64,000 nt of DNA from Puia dinghuensis (GCF_014642875.1 NZ_BMJC01000002.1:868001-932000), one strand, 5' to 3'; counted from the stretch's first letter, positions 34,001 to 41,784 are shown. The notes: generated by a model not told the origin, from the sequence alone. A program made the numbers and translations.

Positions 34001-34231
34001 AATGACGGCTACCAAATCCCTTATGAAATGCGCGAAAAGATCTTCGAGCCATTCTTCCGGTTAAAAGAGACTGAAAAGCAAAAAGGCACCGGCATCGGCC
34101 TGGCCCTGTCACGAAGCCTTGCGCAGCTGCATAAGGGCGTCCTTGTATTGAAAGTGCCGGAAGACGGCCTCAACACCTTTTCCCTTACCATTCCCATCCA
34201 CCAGGAAAACGAGTTCAATCTAACGCTATAA
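31061..34231 (+). CDS. Propeller-type sensor histidine kinase (split hybrid system, sensor half)
   Basis: A 1056-residue sensor of the hybrid two-component type. Signal peptide at 1-22; two seven-bladed Reg_prop propellers (about 25-690) made of repeats such as KKGFLWFGTKDGLDRFDG; a Y_Y_Y domain (about 700-770); one membrane helix about 775-798; HisKA with His835 in NVAHEIRTPLTLIRGPLEK; HATPase with the N-box near 948 and EPFFRLKE, GTGIGLALS. Unlike the fused HTCS proteins usual at such loci it stops after the ATPase domain (SLTIPIHQENEF). The receiver and AraC parts are the next gene, two bases downstream in another frame. It most likely senses an arabinan product and controls the divergent susC operon. 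Confidence 0.93.
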   Translation: MVTTRTFILAIASLFMGSALFGQPYYFRHLQVENGLSNNAVICSLQDKKGFLWFGTKDGLDRFDGYSFKIFRNDPDDSSSIGSNFIHCLYEDQKGLLWVGTEKGLYRFDAATESFRVVDGAADGPIRDVVMDGSGDLWFISGFTLMELPVGRQRLDYFDIGRYFEATSLCISADGTLWVSSAAGLLYRWNQGTHAFTGFDLFDHSDQTQDRWLERVYATAGGTLLVGTATQGAKLFDVRTSAYKDILTYNEDRTAVFARNFIQTSDDECWIGTESGVYIYNSRTGQVLNLRKKYNDPYSLSDNAVYTFCKDKEGGIWAGTYFGGVNYYPRQYNAFRKYFPKSGENSLDGYVVREIHQDSYGNLWIGTEDAGLNRLDTATGLFTHFLPTGARGSISYSNIHGLLVHSNCLWIGTFEHGLDIMDIPSGKVIRHYSTGNGEHDLRSSFIYCIYQDPSGGILLGTTRGAYAYDSSKDYFTPLPGMPLYNWYSCLLRDKKGGFWAGTYGNGVHYYNALTGKSRDFRYKMGDRRSLGSDRVNSIFEDSSGSLWFATEGGLCRYDAATEDFTRFTTREGFPTNFILSILEDEKAVLWISTSKGLVCFNPRTQRLTNYTKDNGLLNDQFNFSSAYRDAGGRMYFGSVKGMISFRPWDFIPNSFVPPVYFTGFQVDNKELPIARKGSPLRQSLPFSDNIVLDHNQSTFSIDFAALGYTAPEMTEYAYKMDGLDKGWTHLKTNRKVYFTGLASGHYVFRVKASNSSGVWNEQEAKLSIEVLPPWWASLWACAFYIFFGGVCIWYAIRIYHRNVEEKNRRKIEHLERIKEKEIFNAKIEFFTNVAHEIRTPLTLIRGPLEKVIKKAGAVTEIKDSLRIMEKNTLRLIDLTNQLLDFRQTEIGGFSLNFVKANIPELLEDNYISFKPLAEQKNLRFELSLPVARLCAYVDTDAFNKILANLFSNAVKYAEGKVIIFLRPFDEGDTYFTIEISNDGYQIPYEMREKIFEPFFRLKETEKQKGTGIGLALSRSLAQLHKGVLVLKVPEDGLNTFSLTIPIHQENEFNLTL

Positions 34232-34233
34232 CC

Positions 34234-34998
34234 ATGAATCCTGTCATATTATTGGTAGACGACAACGAAGAGATCCTTGAATTCATTGAACAGGACCTGA
34301 ACGATAAATACACCGTCATCAAAGCCACCACGGGAAAGGAAGCGCTGGCCCGGCTAAGGGAAGAGGCCGTCCACCTGGTGATCTCGGACGTCATGATGCC
34401 CGTCATGGATGGATTCGAATTGTGTAAGCTGATTAAAACAAACTTTGAATACAGCCATATCCCGGTGATCCTGCTAACGGCGAGGAATACCTTGCAATCC
34501 AAGATCGAAGGGCTCGAATTGGGCGCCGATGCCTATATCGAAAAGCCGTTCTCCCCGGAATTCCTCCGGGTACAGATCGCCAACCTGCTTGCCAACCGGG
34601 CCAAGATCAGGGAATATTTCGCCAGCAGTCCCATCGTGCATATAAAGAGCATGGCCTACTCCAAAGCCGACGAGCTCTTCCTCGAACAGTTGAATGAAGC
34701 GATATATGCCAACCTGGAAGACCCCGATCTCGATGTCGAACGGCTGGCGCAGCTGGTGAATATGAGCCGCCCCACCCTCTACCGGAAGATAAAATCCATC
34801 TCCGACCTCACCCCGAACGAGCTGATCAATCTCACCAGGCTCAAAAGGGCTGCGGAATTATTGTTGGAAAGCAATTATCGCATCAACGAAGTGGCTACTA
34901 TGGTGGGGTATAACTCGCAAACGAATTTTGGCAGGAATTTTCTGAAACAGTTCGGTATGACCCCTTCCGATTACGTCACAGATCGGCGAGGTCGATGA
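34234..34998 (+). CDS. Response regulator with AraC-type DNA-binding domain (split hybrid, output half)
   Basis: A 254-residue protein with a receiver domain (1-120; VDDNEE, phospho-acceptor Asp52 in ISDVMMPVMDG, KPF near 105) and an AraC helix-turn-helix pair (about 155-250; LAQLVNMSRPTLYRKIKSI and NEVATMVGYNSQTNFGRNF). Its start ATG 34234 follows the sensor stop by two bases. The content and order match exactly the C-terminal third of an HTCS protein, so it is the output half of a split system. It likely activates the arabinan operon at 30931. The last 23 bases overlap the convergent NarL-type regulator. Confidence 0.93.
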   Translation: MNPVILLVDDNEEILEFIEQDLNDKYTVIKATTGKEALARLREEAVHLVISDVMMPVMDGFELCKLIKTNFEYSHIPVILLTARNTLQSKIEGLELGADAYIEKPFSPEFLRVQIANLLANRAKIREYFASSPIVHIKSMAYSKADELFLEQLNEAIYANLEDPDLDVERLAQLVNMSRPTLYRKIKSISDLTPNELINLTRLKRAAELLLESNYRINEVATMVGYNSQTNFGRNFLKQFGMTPSDYVTDRRGR

Positions 34999-35647
34999 TG
35001 TGATTTTGCAGGGCAAACCGGATGATGCCCGCGACATTGCGGGCCCCGATCCTTTTTGTGATGTTGCTGCGGTATTGTTCTACGGTCCTTTCAGAGAGAA
35101 ATACGATGCGGCTGATCTCTTTTGCCGTCTTCTGCTGGCAGATGAGCCGGATGATCTCGATCTCTTTTCCGGAAAAACCGGTGTTGGCCACGATGAGCCG
35201 GGGATGTTCTTCTTCCGGGAAAACACGATGGATGATATGATTGCGGGCTTCTTTGCAGAAGTATTCCTTCCCGTCCAGCAGGGCGGTTACGGCCCTGACG
35301 AATTCTTCGTCGTCTTCGCTTTTGATGACATAGCCGTGTACACCGGCCCCGAACATTTTCAGGACGGCAGCGGAATAGCCGTTGAAGGAATAGGCAAGCA
35401 TCCGGGTGGCAGGGCAGCGATATTTTATTTCTTTGACGAGGGCATCCCCTGTCCCATCGGGCAGTACGAAATCCACGATCACCAGGTTGGGCTGGCGCTG
35501 CACCGCGAGGGCCAGACCGGTGGCGCCGTCGTTGGCATGCCAGATATCCCGAAACCGCTCGCCGATGAGCAGCCGCACTCCATTGACGATCATATTGTGG
35601 TCATCTATCACTAAAAGAGAACCGTATTGCGTTAGCGATGCTTTCAT
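34976..35647 (-). CDS. NarL/FixJ-type response regulator
   Basis: A 223-residue regulator: receiver (about 10-125; LLVIDDHN, phospho-acceptor Asp59 in IVDFVLPDGTG, and KS at 109-110) and LuxR-type helix-turn-helix (about 155-220; GFSGKEIEIIRLICQQKTAKEI is the first half, then ERTVEQYRSNITKRIGARN). Its start overlaps the histidine kinase stop by four bases (ATGA), the sign of a cognate pair. It converges with the AraC-type regulator and overlaps its end by 23 bases. Targets unknown; the nearest unlinked candidate is the 37611 gene. Confidence 0.92.
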   Translation of the reverse strand: MKASLTQYGSLLVIDDHNMIVNGVRLLIGERFRDIWHANDGATGLALAVQRQPNLVIVDFVLPDGTGDALVKEIKYRCPATRMLAYSFNGYSAAVLKMFGAGVHGYVIKSEDDEEFVRAVTALLDGKEYFCKEARNHIIHRVFPEEEHPRLIVANTGFSGKEIEIIRLICQQKTAKEISRIVFLSERTVEQYRSNITKRIGARNVAGIIRFALQNHIIDLADL

Positions 35648-37485
35648 AACAAGGGGATTGAGAGTGCGATGGAATACCCTTCCGGAAAAGCATTGTTGAG
35701 CTCGAAAAGACCTTGCAGCGAAGCCACCCTCTCCCGGATATTGGCCAGACCGATGCCCGTTGCAGCCACATCGGGGTCCATTCCCCTGCCATCATCCGAA
35801 TAGTCGAGCTGCAGGTTGCGGGGATGTCCCTTTATCACAACCATGATCCTGCTGCAACCCGCATGTTTGATAGAATTGCTGATCAGCTCCTGGACAATTT
35901 TCAACAGATGGGTCAGCTGGAAGTGGCTGAGAACGCGGTTGTCGTTGTCCACCGTCAGGGTGAAGCCGATGCCGGTGGCCTCACGGATCTTTTCCAGCAG
36001 CGTAGACAGCTCTTTGCCAAGCCCGTTGATGGTGCCGAGGCGGTTTGACTTCAGGTCGTGGGAGATGCTTCTCACCGCCTCCATGACTTGCCCGATCTGG
36101 CTTTTCAGCTCATCCAGCGCTGTAGAGGGTCGATGGTCTGCTTCTTTTTTCACAAGGGCGTTGGCATATAGGAGCATGGGGCCGACGGTGTCATGGAAAT
36201 TGCGGGCGAGATGTCCCTGCAGATCGAGCAGGCGCTGTTGCTGCCGGGCGCGATAGATGAGAAAAGCCGTGACGCCTCCCAGCACCAGCATGGTGAGGAT
36301 AAAGAAGAGAAGGAGATTCGACCGCTGGGCGGCGTGCTTGCTTTCTTCCGATCGCAACAGTTCGGCCCTGGCATTCTCCGCCTCAGCCAGGGCGTAAAGG
36401 TTGTTGTCCTTATCAGAGCTCACGGCATAAAAGGCCGAGTCCCGCAGCAGCCAGGCTTTCCGGAGAGCCTGGTAAGCTTCGGCATACTTTCCTTCCCCCG
36501 CCAGCAAACGGCTGTCCCCTACCAGCAGAAAACCCTGATCGGTAACGGCGTACATTGCGTTGGCGCCGTGTCCGTGGAGGATGTCGAGATAACGCCGGGC
36601 GCTGTCCACCTGGTTTCGGTCGAAATAGAAGTCCACCGCCTCTGTATATAACGATACGCCATAATCGGCTTTCAGGTTCTTTGGGAAATCCGCGGATTCC
36701 ACGTCATCGATTGCGGAGTGTAATAATTGCTGGGCCGCTTCAGGGTGTCCAAGAGACAGTTCGTTGCGATAAGCGGTGCAATGTTCAAGATAATTGTATT
36801 GAGGCAGGAAGCGGGCGTATTTCTCCGGTTGCCGCCTCACCTCTTGCTGAATGGTCGCCGCAAGCCTGAAGGCAGCCATGCGCGCCACGCTATCGCCCGT
36901 TTTTGCATACGTGTAAACAGCCGTTTCGAGAATACTAAGCGCCAGGAATACCTGTTCGGGGCTTGCCTTTCCAGCCGTAACAGCAGCGGGAACCCGGTTA
37001 AGGGCGGGGCCAAGGATCAACAGTTTCATGATGACCTTGGGATAGTCCCGGTTATTGTAATAAAGCGAAAGGGCAAAAAGGTCGCTATGGGCAAGCTCGC
37101 CTTTTTCAAAGATGCCTGCCCTTACTCTTTCTTCATTGTTCTTTTCCGAGTAATAAATGGCCGACCCGAATTTGCTGGCATTATACGCATTGAGGGCAAG
37201 GTAGGTGTAGTAGTTGGCCCGCCGGCGTCCCAGCGTCGGATCACCAAAGGCTATCTGCCGGTAGGTAGACAACAGTCCCGGAAGGCTATCGTCTCCTTCG
37301 AGCAACGGGGCGATGGAATCAACCGAACGGAGATAATCCGTATCTTTCAACAGCCGGGCCCGGTATTGTACCAGGAGATTGGCCAGCCGGTGATGTAGCG
37401 AATCGGAAACCTGGGCGTGGAGGGAATGTCCGGCCATAAGAGCCAGGAGTAGTAATACGAGTTTTGGCAGGGGCGATAGCCGCAT
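35644..37485 (-). CDS. Membrane sensor histidine kinase (HisKA_3 type)
   Basis: A 613-residue sensor kinase. Signal peptide MRLSPLPKLVLLLLALMAGHSLHAQ; periplasmic helical region of about 340 residues that looks like tetratricopeptide-type repeats; one membrane helix (LLLFFILTMLVLGGVTAFLIY, about 383-403); HisKA_3 with His431 in LARNFHDTVGPMLLY; HATPase with IVQELISNSIKHAG and YSDDGRGMDP. Chosen start 37485 rather than 37512, because it puts the signal peptide at the N-terminus. The cognate NarL-type regulator follows with a four-base overlap. The signal sensed is unknown; it is divergent from the sigma-region-2-like gene at 37611. Confidence 0.9.
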   Translation of the reverse strand: MRLSPLPKLVLLLLALMAGHSLHAQVSDSLHHRLANLLVQYRARLLKDTDYLRSVDSIAPLLEGDDSLPGLLSTYRQIAFGDPTLGRRRANYYTYLALNAYNASKFGSAIYYSEKNNEERVRAGIFEKGELAHSDLFALSLYYNNRDYPKVIMKLLILGPALNRVPAAVTAGKASPEQVFLALSILETAVYTYAKTGDSVARMAAFRLAATIQQEVRRQPEKYARFLPQYNYLEHCTAYRNELSLGHPEAAQQLLHSAIDDVESADFPKNLKADYGVSLYTEAVDFYFDRNQVDSARRYLDILHGHGANAMYAVTDQGFLLVGDSRLLAGEGKYAEAYQALRKAWLLRDSAFYAVSSDKDNNLYALAEAENARAELLRSEESKHAAQRSNLLLFFILTMLVLGGVTAFLIYRARQQQRLLDLQGHLARNFHDTVGPMLLYANALVKKEADHRPSTALDELKSQIGQVMEAVRSISHDLKSNRLGTINGLGKELSTLLEKIREATGIGFTLTVDNDNRVLSHFQLTHLLKIVQELISNSIKHAGCSRIMVVIKGHPRNLQLDYSDDGRGMDPDVAATGIGLANIRERVASLQGLFELNNAFPEGYSIALSIPLL

Positions 37486-37610
37486 ACTCAAATGTAAATA
37501 AAAAATATACAATAGTACTTGTTCAATTGAAATTGCGGAAAATTCAGGACTTTTTTGTCTCTCGCCGAAGCTACAATAACTTCCCCCCTGGTTACTAACT
37601 CTACTATCGA

Positions 37611-37955
37611 TTGAACCATTTTATCGACTCTTATTACTCATCGGTTTTCAACTCTGTCACAAGGCTCACCGGCCTTGCCGACGAAAAGGAGTTGAAGGCG
37701 CTGACCGAGGAGATCCTCGGCGAACTATCGCAGCGGATAGATGAACTCACAGCCGAATCTCATAAAGGGGTTTTTGTCTACAAGGTCGTCCTGACGCATG
37801 TATTTTCCTTCCTGGCGGGAAGGAGCGACAAGCAAAGGATCGAATTCCTGCAAAAGATATTGCTCATCCATCCCTCCCATTATACCCAATTGGCAGATAA
37901 TAAAAATCCCCCGCACGGGACAAACCGGCAAGGGGAGGGAGAGATAGAGTACTAA
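37611..37955 (+). CDS. Small sigma-region-2-like protein (second orphan paralogue)
   Basis: A 114-residue paralogue of the 23569 protein. It begins at a TTG, the only start in the open frame after a stop at 37596-37598. It keeps FIDSYYSSVFNSVTRLTG, LTGLADEKEL, FVYK, VFSFL, RIEFLQ and LLIHPSHY, but has lost the LWKNRD-type core motif of copy 1, so it is the more degenerate of the two. No region 4 domain is present; the tail is polar and proline-rich. It is divergent from the sensor kinase gene by about 125 bases. Possibly a regulatory protein; function unproved. Confidence 0.6.
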   Translation: MNHFIDSYYSSVFNSVTRLTGLADEKELKALTEEILGELSQRIDELTAESHKGVFVYKVVLTHVFSFLAGRSDKQRIEFLQKILLIHPSHYTQLADNKNPPHGTNRQGEGEIEY

Positions 37956-37983
37956 TTGCCTTCGGCGACTTAAACACGCACGC

Positions 37984-38247
37984 TTACTTCGTGCTGAGTC
38001 CTTTTCGGAAAAATCGCTTTACGATGAAGCTGGTGGCAATGCCTGCCACCACTTTGAGCAGGCTGTTCTTCCATTCATTTCCCCCGCCGAAGAAATGATT
38101 GAACAGTCCTTTCACGACATTGGCGGGCTTTAGCCGTTCGGCCAGCTCCGTCACCCGGTGGTGCATGTGTTGCTCGTTGACATAATTCTGATGTTCAAGA
38201 TCGCGAATCGCTTCCCGCAATTGGTGGATGGTAGTGATCTTACCCAT
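37984..38247 (-). CDS. Small basic hypothetical protein
   Basis: An 87-residue protein with a helical N-terminal half (ITTIHQLREAIRDLEHQNYVN, then coiled-coil-like) and a hydrophobic segment near residues 60-75 (NSLLKVVAGIATSFIV) followed by basic residues. It may be a membrane-associated stress protein. It is followed upstream on the strand, eight bases away, by the holin-X-like gene and then the YtxH gene, forming a tight group with the REC protein. Such groups of tiny proteins are typical of Bacteroidota stress loci; the specific role is not known. Confidence 0.6.
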   Translation of the reverse strand: MGKITTIHQLREAIRDLEHQNYVNEQHMHHRVTELAERLKPANVVKGLFNHFFGGGNEWKNSLLKVVAGIATSFIVKRFFRKGLSTK

Positions 38248-38255
38248 ATGACTGC

Positions 38256-38597
38256 TTATTTCAATATCTTCCGGATGAGCATATTGCTAAAGGGGATCTT
38301 CAACCAGTGGCCGCGACGGGCGTAGATAATAAGGGCGAGGATGCTGTAAAAGCCACCCATGATGAAGAATCCATAGTAGCTTTTTCCCAGCCACTCACCT
38401 ATTAATAAGGAAAATCCGATGCTGAAGATAATGATCACAAAAGAGGTGATAACGATCATGCCCAACCCGGAGACGAGTTCGCCGGAGACGTCGGCCAGGC
38501 TCTCTATCGCCTTGTATTTCCACAAAGTGGTACGCGTCTCGATAAAGTCTCCGGCGTCCGAGAGCAGGATATCGATGTCGGTTGCTTGCTCTGCCAT
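38256..38597 (-). CDS. Membrane protein of the holin-X/DUF1469 type
   Basis: A 113-residue protein with two strong membrane segments, near 45-68 (GMIVITSFVIIIFSIGFSLL) and 74-92 (GFFIMGGFYSILALIIYA), preceded by an amphipathic helix and followed by a basic tail. This matches the small phage-holin-like/DUF1469 membrane proteins that often sit beside YtxH genes. It is probably not a holin in this context. The gene lies between the basic small protein and the YtxH gene, gaps of 8 and 9 bases. Confidence 0.7.
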   Translation of the reverse strand: MAEQATDIDILLSDAGDFIETRTTLWKYKAIESLADVSGELVSGLGMIVITSFVIIIFSIGFSLLIGEWLGKSYYGFFIMGGFYSILALIIYARRGHWLKIPFSNMLIRKILK

Positions 38598-38606
38598 GGC
38601 GATGGA

Positions 38607-38843
38607 TTAAGACATTGAACTCCTGCTGCCGCTGAAACTATTTTTCACTCCTTCTACGACATCGTTGAATTTTTCCTTTACACTCTCGCCGAAGCTGGTG
38701 ATCGAGTCGCCGATGTCTGAACCTTTTTCGGCGATCTTGCGACGGGTTTCCGAGCCCTTATCTGGGGCGAGCAGGATACCTATTGCACCGCCGATGGCTG
38801 CACCGGCGATGAAGCTTAACAGGATCTTAGATGTATTGTTCAT
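38607..38843 (-). CDS. YtxH-domain protein
   Basis: A 78-residue protein with an N-terminal glycine-rich membrane helix (ILLSFIAGAAIGGAIGILLAP) and a charged helical tail (EKGSDIGDSITSFGESVKEK), the YtxH pattern found in general-stress proteins. I chose ATG 38843; an upstream start at 38888 would overlap the REC gene by a further 15 codons. As chosen, its start overlaps the end of the REC gene by 17 bases. Part of the likely operon REC-YtxH-holin-X-like-small basic protein. Confidence 0.75.
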   Translation of the reverse strand: MNNTSKILLSFIAGAAIGGAIGILLAPDKGSETRRKIAEKGSDIGDSITSFGESVKEKFNDVVEGVKNSFSGSRSSMS

Positions 38844-39225
38844 AGTCGTTGATTTTAGATGGTGTAATGAGCCGGTCGATAGCATCATCGATCAGCTTCC
38901 GGTTCAGCGGTTTGGCGAGGAAGAGATCGACCCCGCCGTCATAGGCTTGTTTTCTTTCCTGCACCCCGTCATGCGCCGTGATCATGATCACTTTCACCTC
39001 GGGGTAATTTTGTTTTACAAAAGGAATGAAATCAAGCCCGAATCCGTCAGGAAGGTGATTATCCAGGAATAATAGCGAAGGCGGGTCGGTTTCCAAAGCG
39101 ATCTTAGCATCGGTGAGGGTATTTACAAAGCCAGGCTGAAAATTCCGCTGTTTCAACATTCCGCTGAGCAAATAGCAAATATCCAATTCATCGTCTACGA
39201 TCAACACTTTATGTATGTCGTTCAT
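38827..39225 (-). CDS. Stand-alone receiver-domain response regulator
   Basis: A 132-residue protein that is only a receiver domain: VLIVDDELDICYLLSGML, the phospho-acceptor Asp in LLFLDNHLPDG, ITAHDG, and LAKPLN. With no output domain it probably acts by protein contact, or relays phosphate. It heads the small stress cluster and is divergent, over a 324-base gap, from the sigma-54 activator at 39550. No histidine kinase adjoins, so its donor is elsewhere. Chosen start ATG 39225 (MNDIHKVLIVDDE) rather than 39240. Confidence 0.88.
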   Translation of the reverse strand: MNDIHKVLIVDDELDICYLLSGMLKQRNFQPGFVNTLTDAKIALETDPPSLLFLDNHLPDGFGLDFIPFVKQNYPEVKVIMITAHDGVQERKQAYDGGVDLFLAKPLNRKLIDDAIDRLITPSKINDYEQYI

Positions 39226-39549
39226 AATAATTGTTTCCACTTAACCATCAAATTTTAGAATCCCAACAATTTATATAAACAACCTAAATACAATTTTATT
39301 GCCATGAATAGTTCTGGCCGATTCTAGCATCAAATTTGTTCTTTCCAGTTTGAAGGGCGCACTTCTACTGGTTATTTTGTAACTTTAATGAGACCCCATC
39401 CCCAACCTGGGGAATTTAATCCCCAAAAACCGGACAGATGCCTGTTTACCAACTCACTGGAAAATTGGCAAGGGTTTTATGACAGAATGGATAATGAGTA
39501 GATTCCAGTAATTTTAATTAGAATTTGAACATCAAATTATGAAATTAAT
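39226..39549. promoter_or_regulatory. 324-base gap with a possible promoter
   Basis: No gene is seen. A plus-strand promoter-like pair lies at TTTG 39349-39352 and TATTTTG at 39373-39379 with a 20-base gap; the -7 part is one base shorter than TAnnTTTG. Downstream lie a GGGGAatttaaTCCCC hairpin-like stretch (39410-39425) and a long A+T-rich leader. I searched for a sigma-54 GG-N10-GC pair around the near match TTGGCAAGGG and found none. Confidence 0.3.
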
Positions 39550-40983
39550 ATGAAGCGAATTCTGATCATTGACGACGATATGGATATGTGTAACCTGCTT
39601 GGCCGTTTCCTGCAAAAGAAGGGATTCGAGACGGAATCCAGCCACAGCGGCAGTAAAGGGATTGCCAAATTCAAAGAATCCAAATTCGACGTGGTGCTCT
39701 GTGATTTCAGGTTGGGTGATAAAGAAGGAAGGGAGGTACTGAAGGAAATCAAGCAGTTCGATCCTGATGCGATAGTCATCATCATAACGGGGTATTCCGA
39801 TATCAAGACGGCGGTGGATGTGATCAAGGCCGGCGCCTTCGATTATATAACCAAACCATTGATACCCGAAGAAGTGTTGAGCGTCATCGGCCGGGCATTG
39901 ACACAATCGGCCGAAGATGGTGATGGCGAGAAGCCGGCAGCTGCCACCCAGACGACAGTCGCACGGAAGCCCGGCAGACCGGTTGCCGATGAGGGATTCC
40001 TCGTGGGCCAGTCTGCTGCGACAAAAGAATTATACCGGCAGATAGAACTGGTTTCACCTACTAATTATAGCATTATCCTTTATGGCGAGAGTGGCACGGG
40101 GAAGGAAGTGATCGCCCGCACCATTCATCAGAACAGCGCGCGTAAGGGCCAGCCCTTTGTTGCGATGGATTGCGGCACCCTGTCGAAAGAGCTGGCTGGC
40201 AGTGAGCTGTTCGGTCATGTCAAAGGCGCATTCACCGGTGCGCTTGGTGACAAGGAGGGGCATTTCGAACTGGCCAACGGCGGGACACTGTTCCTGGACG
40301 AAGTGGCCAATCTCTCTGTTGAGATACAGGCGGCCCTGTTGCGGGTGATACAGGAGCGGAAGTTCAAACGTGTGGGCGGTACAAAGGAAATGGAAACGGA
40401 TGTCCGCATCATCGTAGCTTCGAATGAGAATCTGCAGGATGCTTATCGTAAAGGAAAGTTTCGGGAAGACCTCTTCCATCGCTTCAACGAATTCTCCATC
40501 GTGTTGCCGGCCCTCCGTCACCGCAAGGAAGATATCCCGCTGTTTGCCGAATTTTTCCTGGCCAGGGCCAACCTGGAGCTGAATAAGGAGGAAGTAGAAG
40601 GATTCGATCCGGAGGTAATGCAAATTTTCCTCAATTATCCCTGGCCGGGTAATCTCCGGGAATTCAGGAATGTCATCCGCCGCGCCGCTTTATTGACCTC
40701 CTCCGGCCGGGTGAACGCACGGGTATTGCCGGCCGAGATCATCGATACCGAGGGCTATGCACAGCAGTTCGTCCAGCACCAGCAGGAAGCGCCTGTCGTC
40801 GCATCCGCTCATCACCCCATCGCCCATAAGGAGACCGATCTGAAGAACGCGGCTGCCCAGGCCGAGTATGATACGATTATGAATGTATTGAAACAGGTGA
40901 ACTATAATAAGTCACGAGCGGCCGAGATATTGAAGATAGATCGGAAGACGCTCTATAATAAGATCAAGAGTTACCAGCCTTAA
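39550..40983 (+). CDS. Sigma-54-dependent response regulator (NtrC family)
   Basis: A 477-residue activator of sigma-54 promoters. Receiver (1-120; ILIIDDDMDMC, Asp in VVLCDFRLGDKEG, TKPL); AAA+ domain (about 160-390; GESGTGKEVIARTIH, ELFGHVKGAFTGA for sigma-54 contact, GTLFLDEVANLS Walker B); Fis-type helix-turn-helix at the C-terminus (AAEILKIDRKTLYNKI). All motifs of a functional activator are present. It is divergent from the stand-alone receiver cluster and likely receives phosphate from a distant kinase. Its stop overlaps the convergent DUF4249 gene by four bases. Confidence 0.94.
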   Translation: MKRILIIDDDMDMCNLLGRFLQKKGFETESSHSGSKGIAKFKESKFDVVLCDFRLGDKEGREVLKEIKQFDPDAIVIIITGYSDIKTAVDVIKAGAFDYITKPLIPEEVLSVIGRALTQSAEDGDGEKPAAATQTTVARKPGRPVADEGFLVGQSAATKELYRQIELVSPTNYSIILYGESGTGKEVIARTIHQNSARKGQPFVAMDCGTLSKELAGSELFGHVKGAFTGALGDKEGHFELANGGTLFLDEVANLSVEIQAALLRVIQERKFKRVGGTKEMETDVRIIVASNENLQDAYRKGKFREDLFHRFNEFSIVLPALRHRKEDIPLFAEFFLARANLELNKEEVEGFDPEVMQIFLNYPWPGNLREFRNVIRRAALLTSSGRVNARVLPAEIIDTEGYAQQFVQHQQEAPVVASAHHPIAHKETDLKNAAAQAEYDTIMNVLKQVNYNKSRAAEILKIDRKTLYNKIKSYQP

Positions 40984-41780
40984 TATATTAGCATCTTCAT
41001 CCTTTGTGTCGTGTGCGCGCTGAAATACCCCAAAGCGCCATTGCTGAGATTCGTCACGGGATTGGCAGGAGTCGCCGTTTGAAAATTATTATTCCCCGTC
41101 ACGTTCGCCAGCGTAAAGAAATAATTGTAGATATTTTCGTCCACGCAATTCATCGTCAGGATGAGGGTGTCATTTTTTTGCAGATAGGCGCTGTCGTTAA
41201 ACAATGGTTGTTGTATATACCGGCCGACGGACAACCGGTTTTCGAACACAAAGACATTGGGTATCGTCCGCCCGTTGACCACTTCGGAAAATTGGTAATA
41301 ATTACCAGGGCGGGGAGGGTCCTGGAAGTTGACGACGGCGTTGATCTCCTGTTTATTGCTAAAGTCAAAGTTCAAGGCAAAGGTCACCGAGTCGAGCCGT
41401 ACGGGCGCCGGCATTCTGGAGACGGCGGTATATTGTTTTCCATCCACGGTGACATTGAGGGAGTAGGTATGTTTCGGGACGCCTTTGATCAGCCGGGTAT
41501 AGTAGCTTCCCGAATCCGGCGAGGGAAGCAGTTGCTCCGTCACCCCGGCGGTGCTGTCGGTGATGATAACCGTTGCACCGGTGACGGGCGGATAGACATT
41601 GCTGGCCGAGAAATTCACGGTCTTGCTTATCCTGACCAGATAGGGTACCCTATTATTGGTGACTTCACCCTCGATGACGATCTGCGGCTCCGCCTTATTG
41701 AGATTGACGTTGATCACCTTCTTACAGGCGGCCACCGTGACGGTGAGGATGAGCAGCAGGCCGATGTTTCTTCTTCTCAT
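40980..41780 (-). CDS. DUF4249-domain lipoprotein
   Basis: A 266-residue lipoprotein, lipobox TVTVAACKKVINV with Cys about 19, of the DUF4249 family. DUF4249 proteins are found beside TonB-dependent receptors in Bacteroidota and are thought to be a partner of them. The mature part is mostly beta: EIVIEGEVTNN-like strands and SLNVTVDGKQYTAVS. It follows the TonB receptor gene by four bases, so they share an operon. Function is inferred from genomic pairing. Confidence 0.85.
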   Translation of the reverse strand: MRRRNIGLLLILTVTVAACKKVINVNLNKAEPQIVIEGEVTNNRVPYLVRISKTVNFSASNVYPPVTGATVIITDSTAGVTEQLLPSPDSGSYYTRLIKGVPKHTYSLNVTVDGKQYTAVSRMPAPVRLDSVTFALNFDFSNKQEINAVVNFQDPPRPGNYYQFSEVVNGRTIPNVFVFENRLSVGRYIQQPLFNDSAYLQKNDTLILTMNCVDENIYNYFFTLANVTGNNNFQTATPANPVTNLSNGALGYFSAHTTQRMKMLIY

Positions 41781-41784
41781 CGGA

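Noticed and set aside
34200-34260. Possible frameshift that would fuse the sensor kinase and the AraC-type regulator.
   Set aside because: The sensor ends at a natural place and the regulator has its own ATG and receiver start; a true split gene is the simpler reading, although resequencing would settle it.
39460-39500. Possible sigma-54 promoter (TTGGCAAGGG) upstream of the NtrC-type gene.
   Set aside because: The GC pair expected ten bases after GG is missing.
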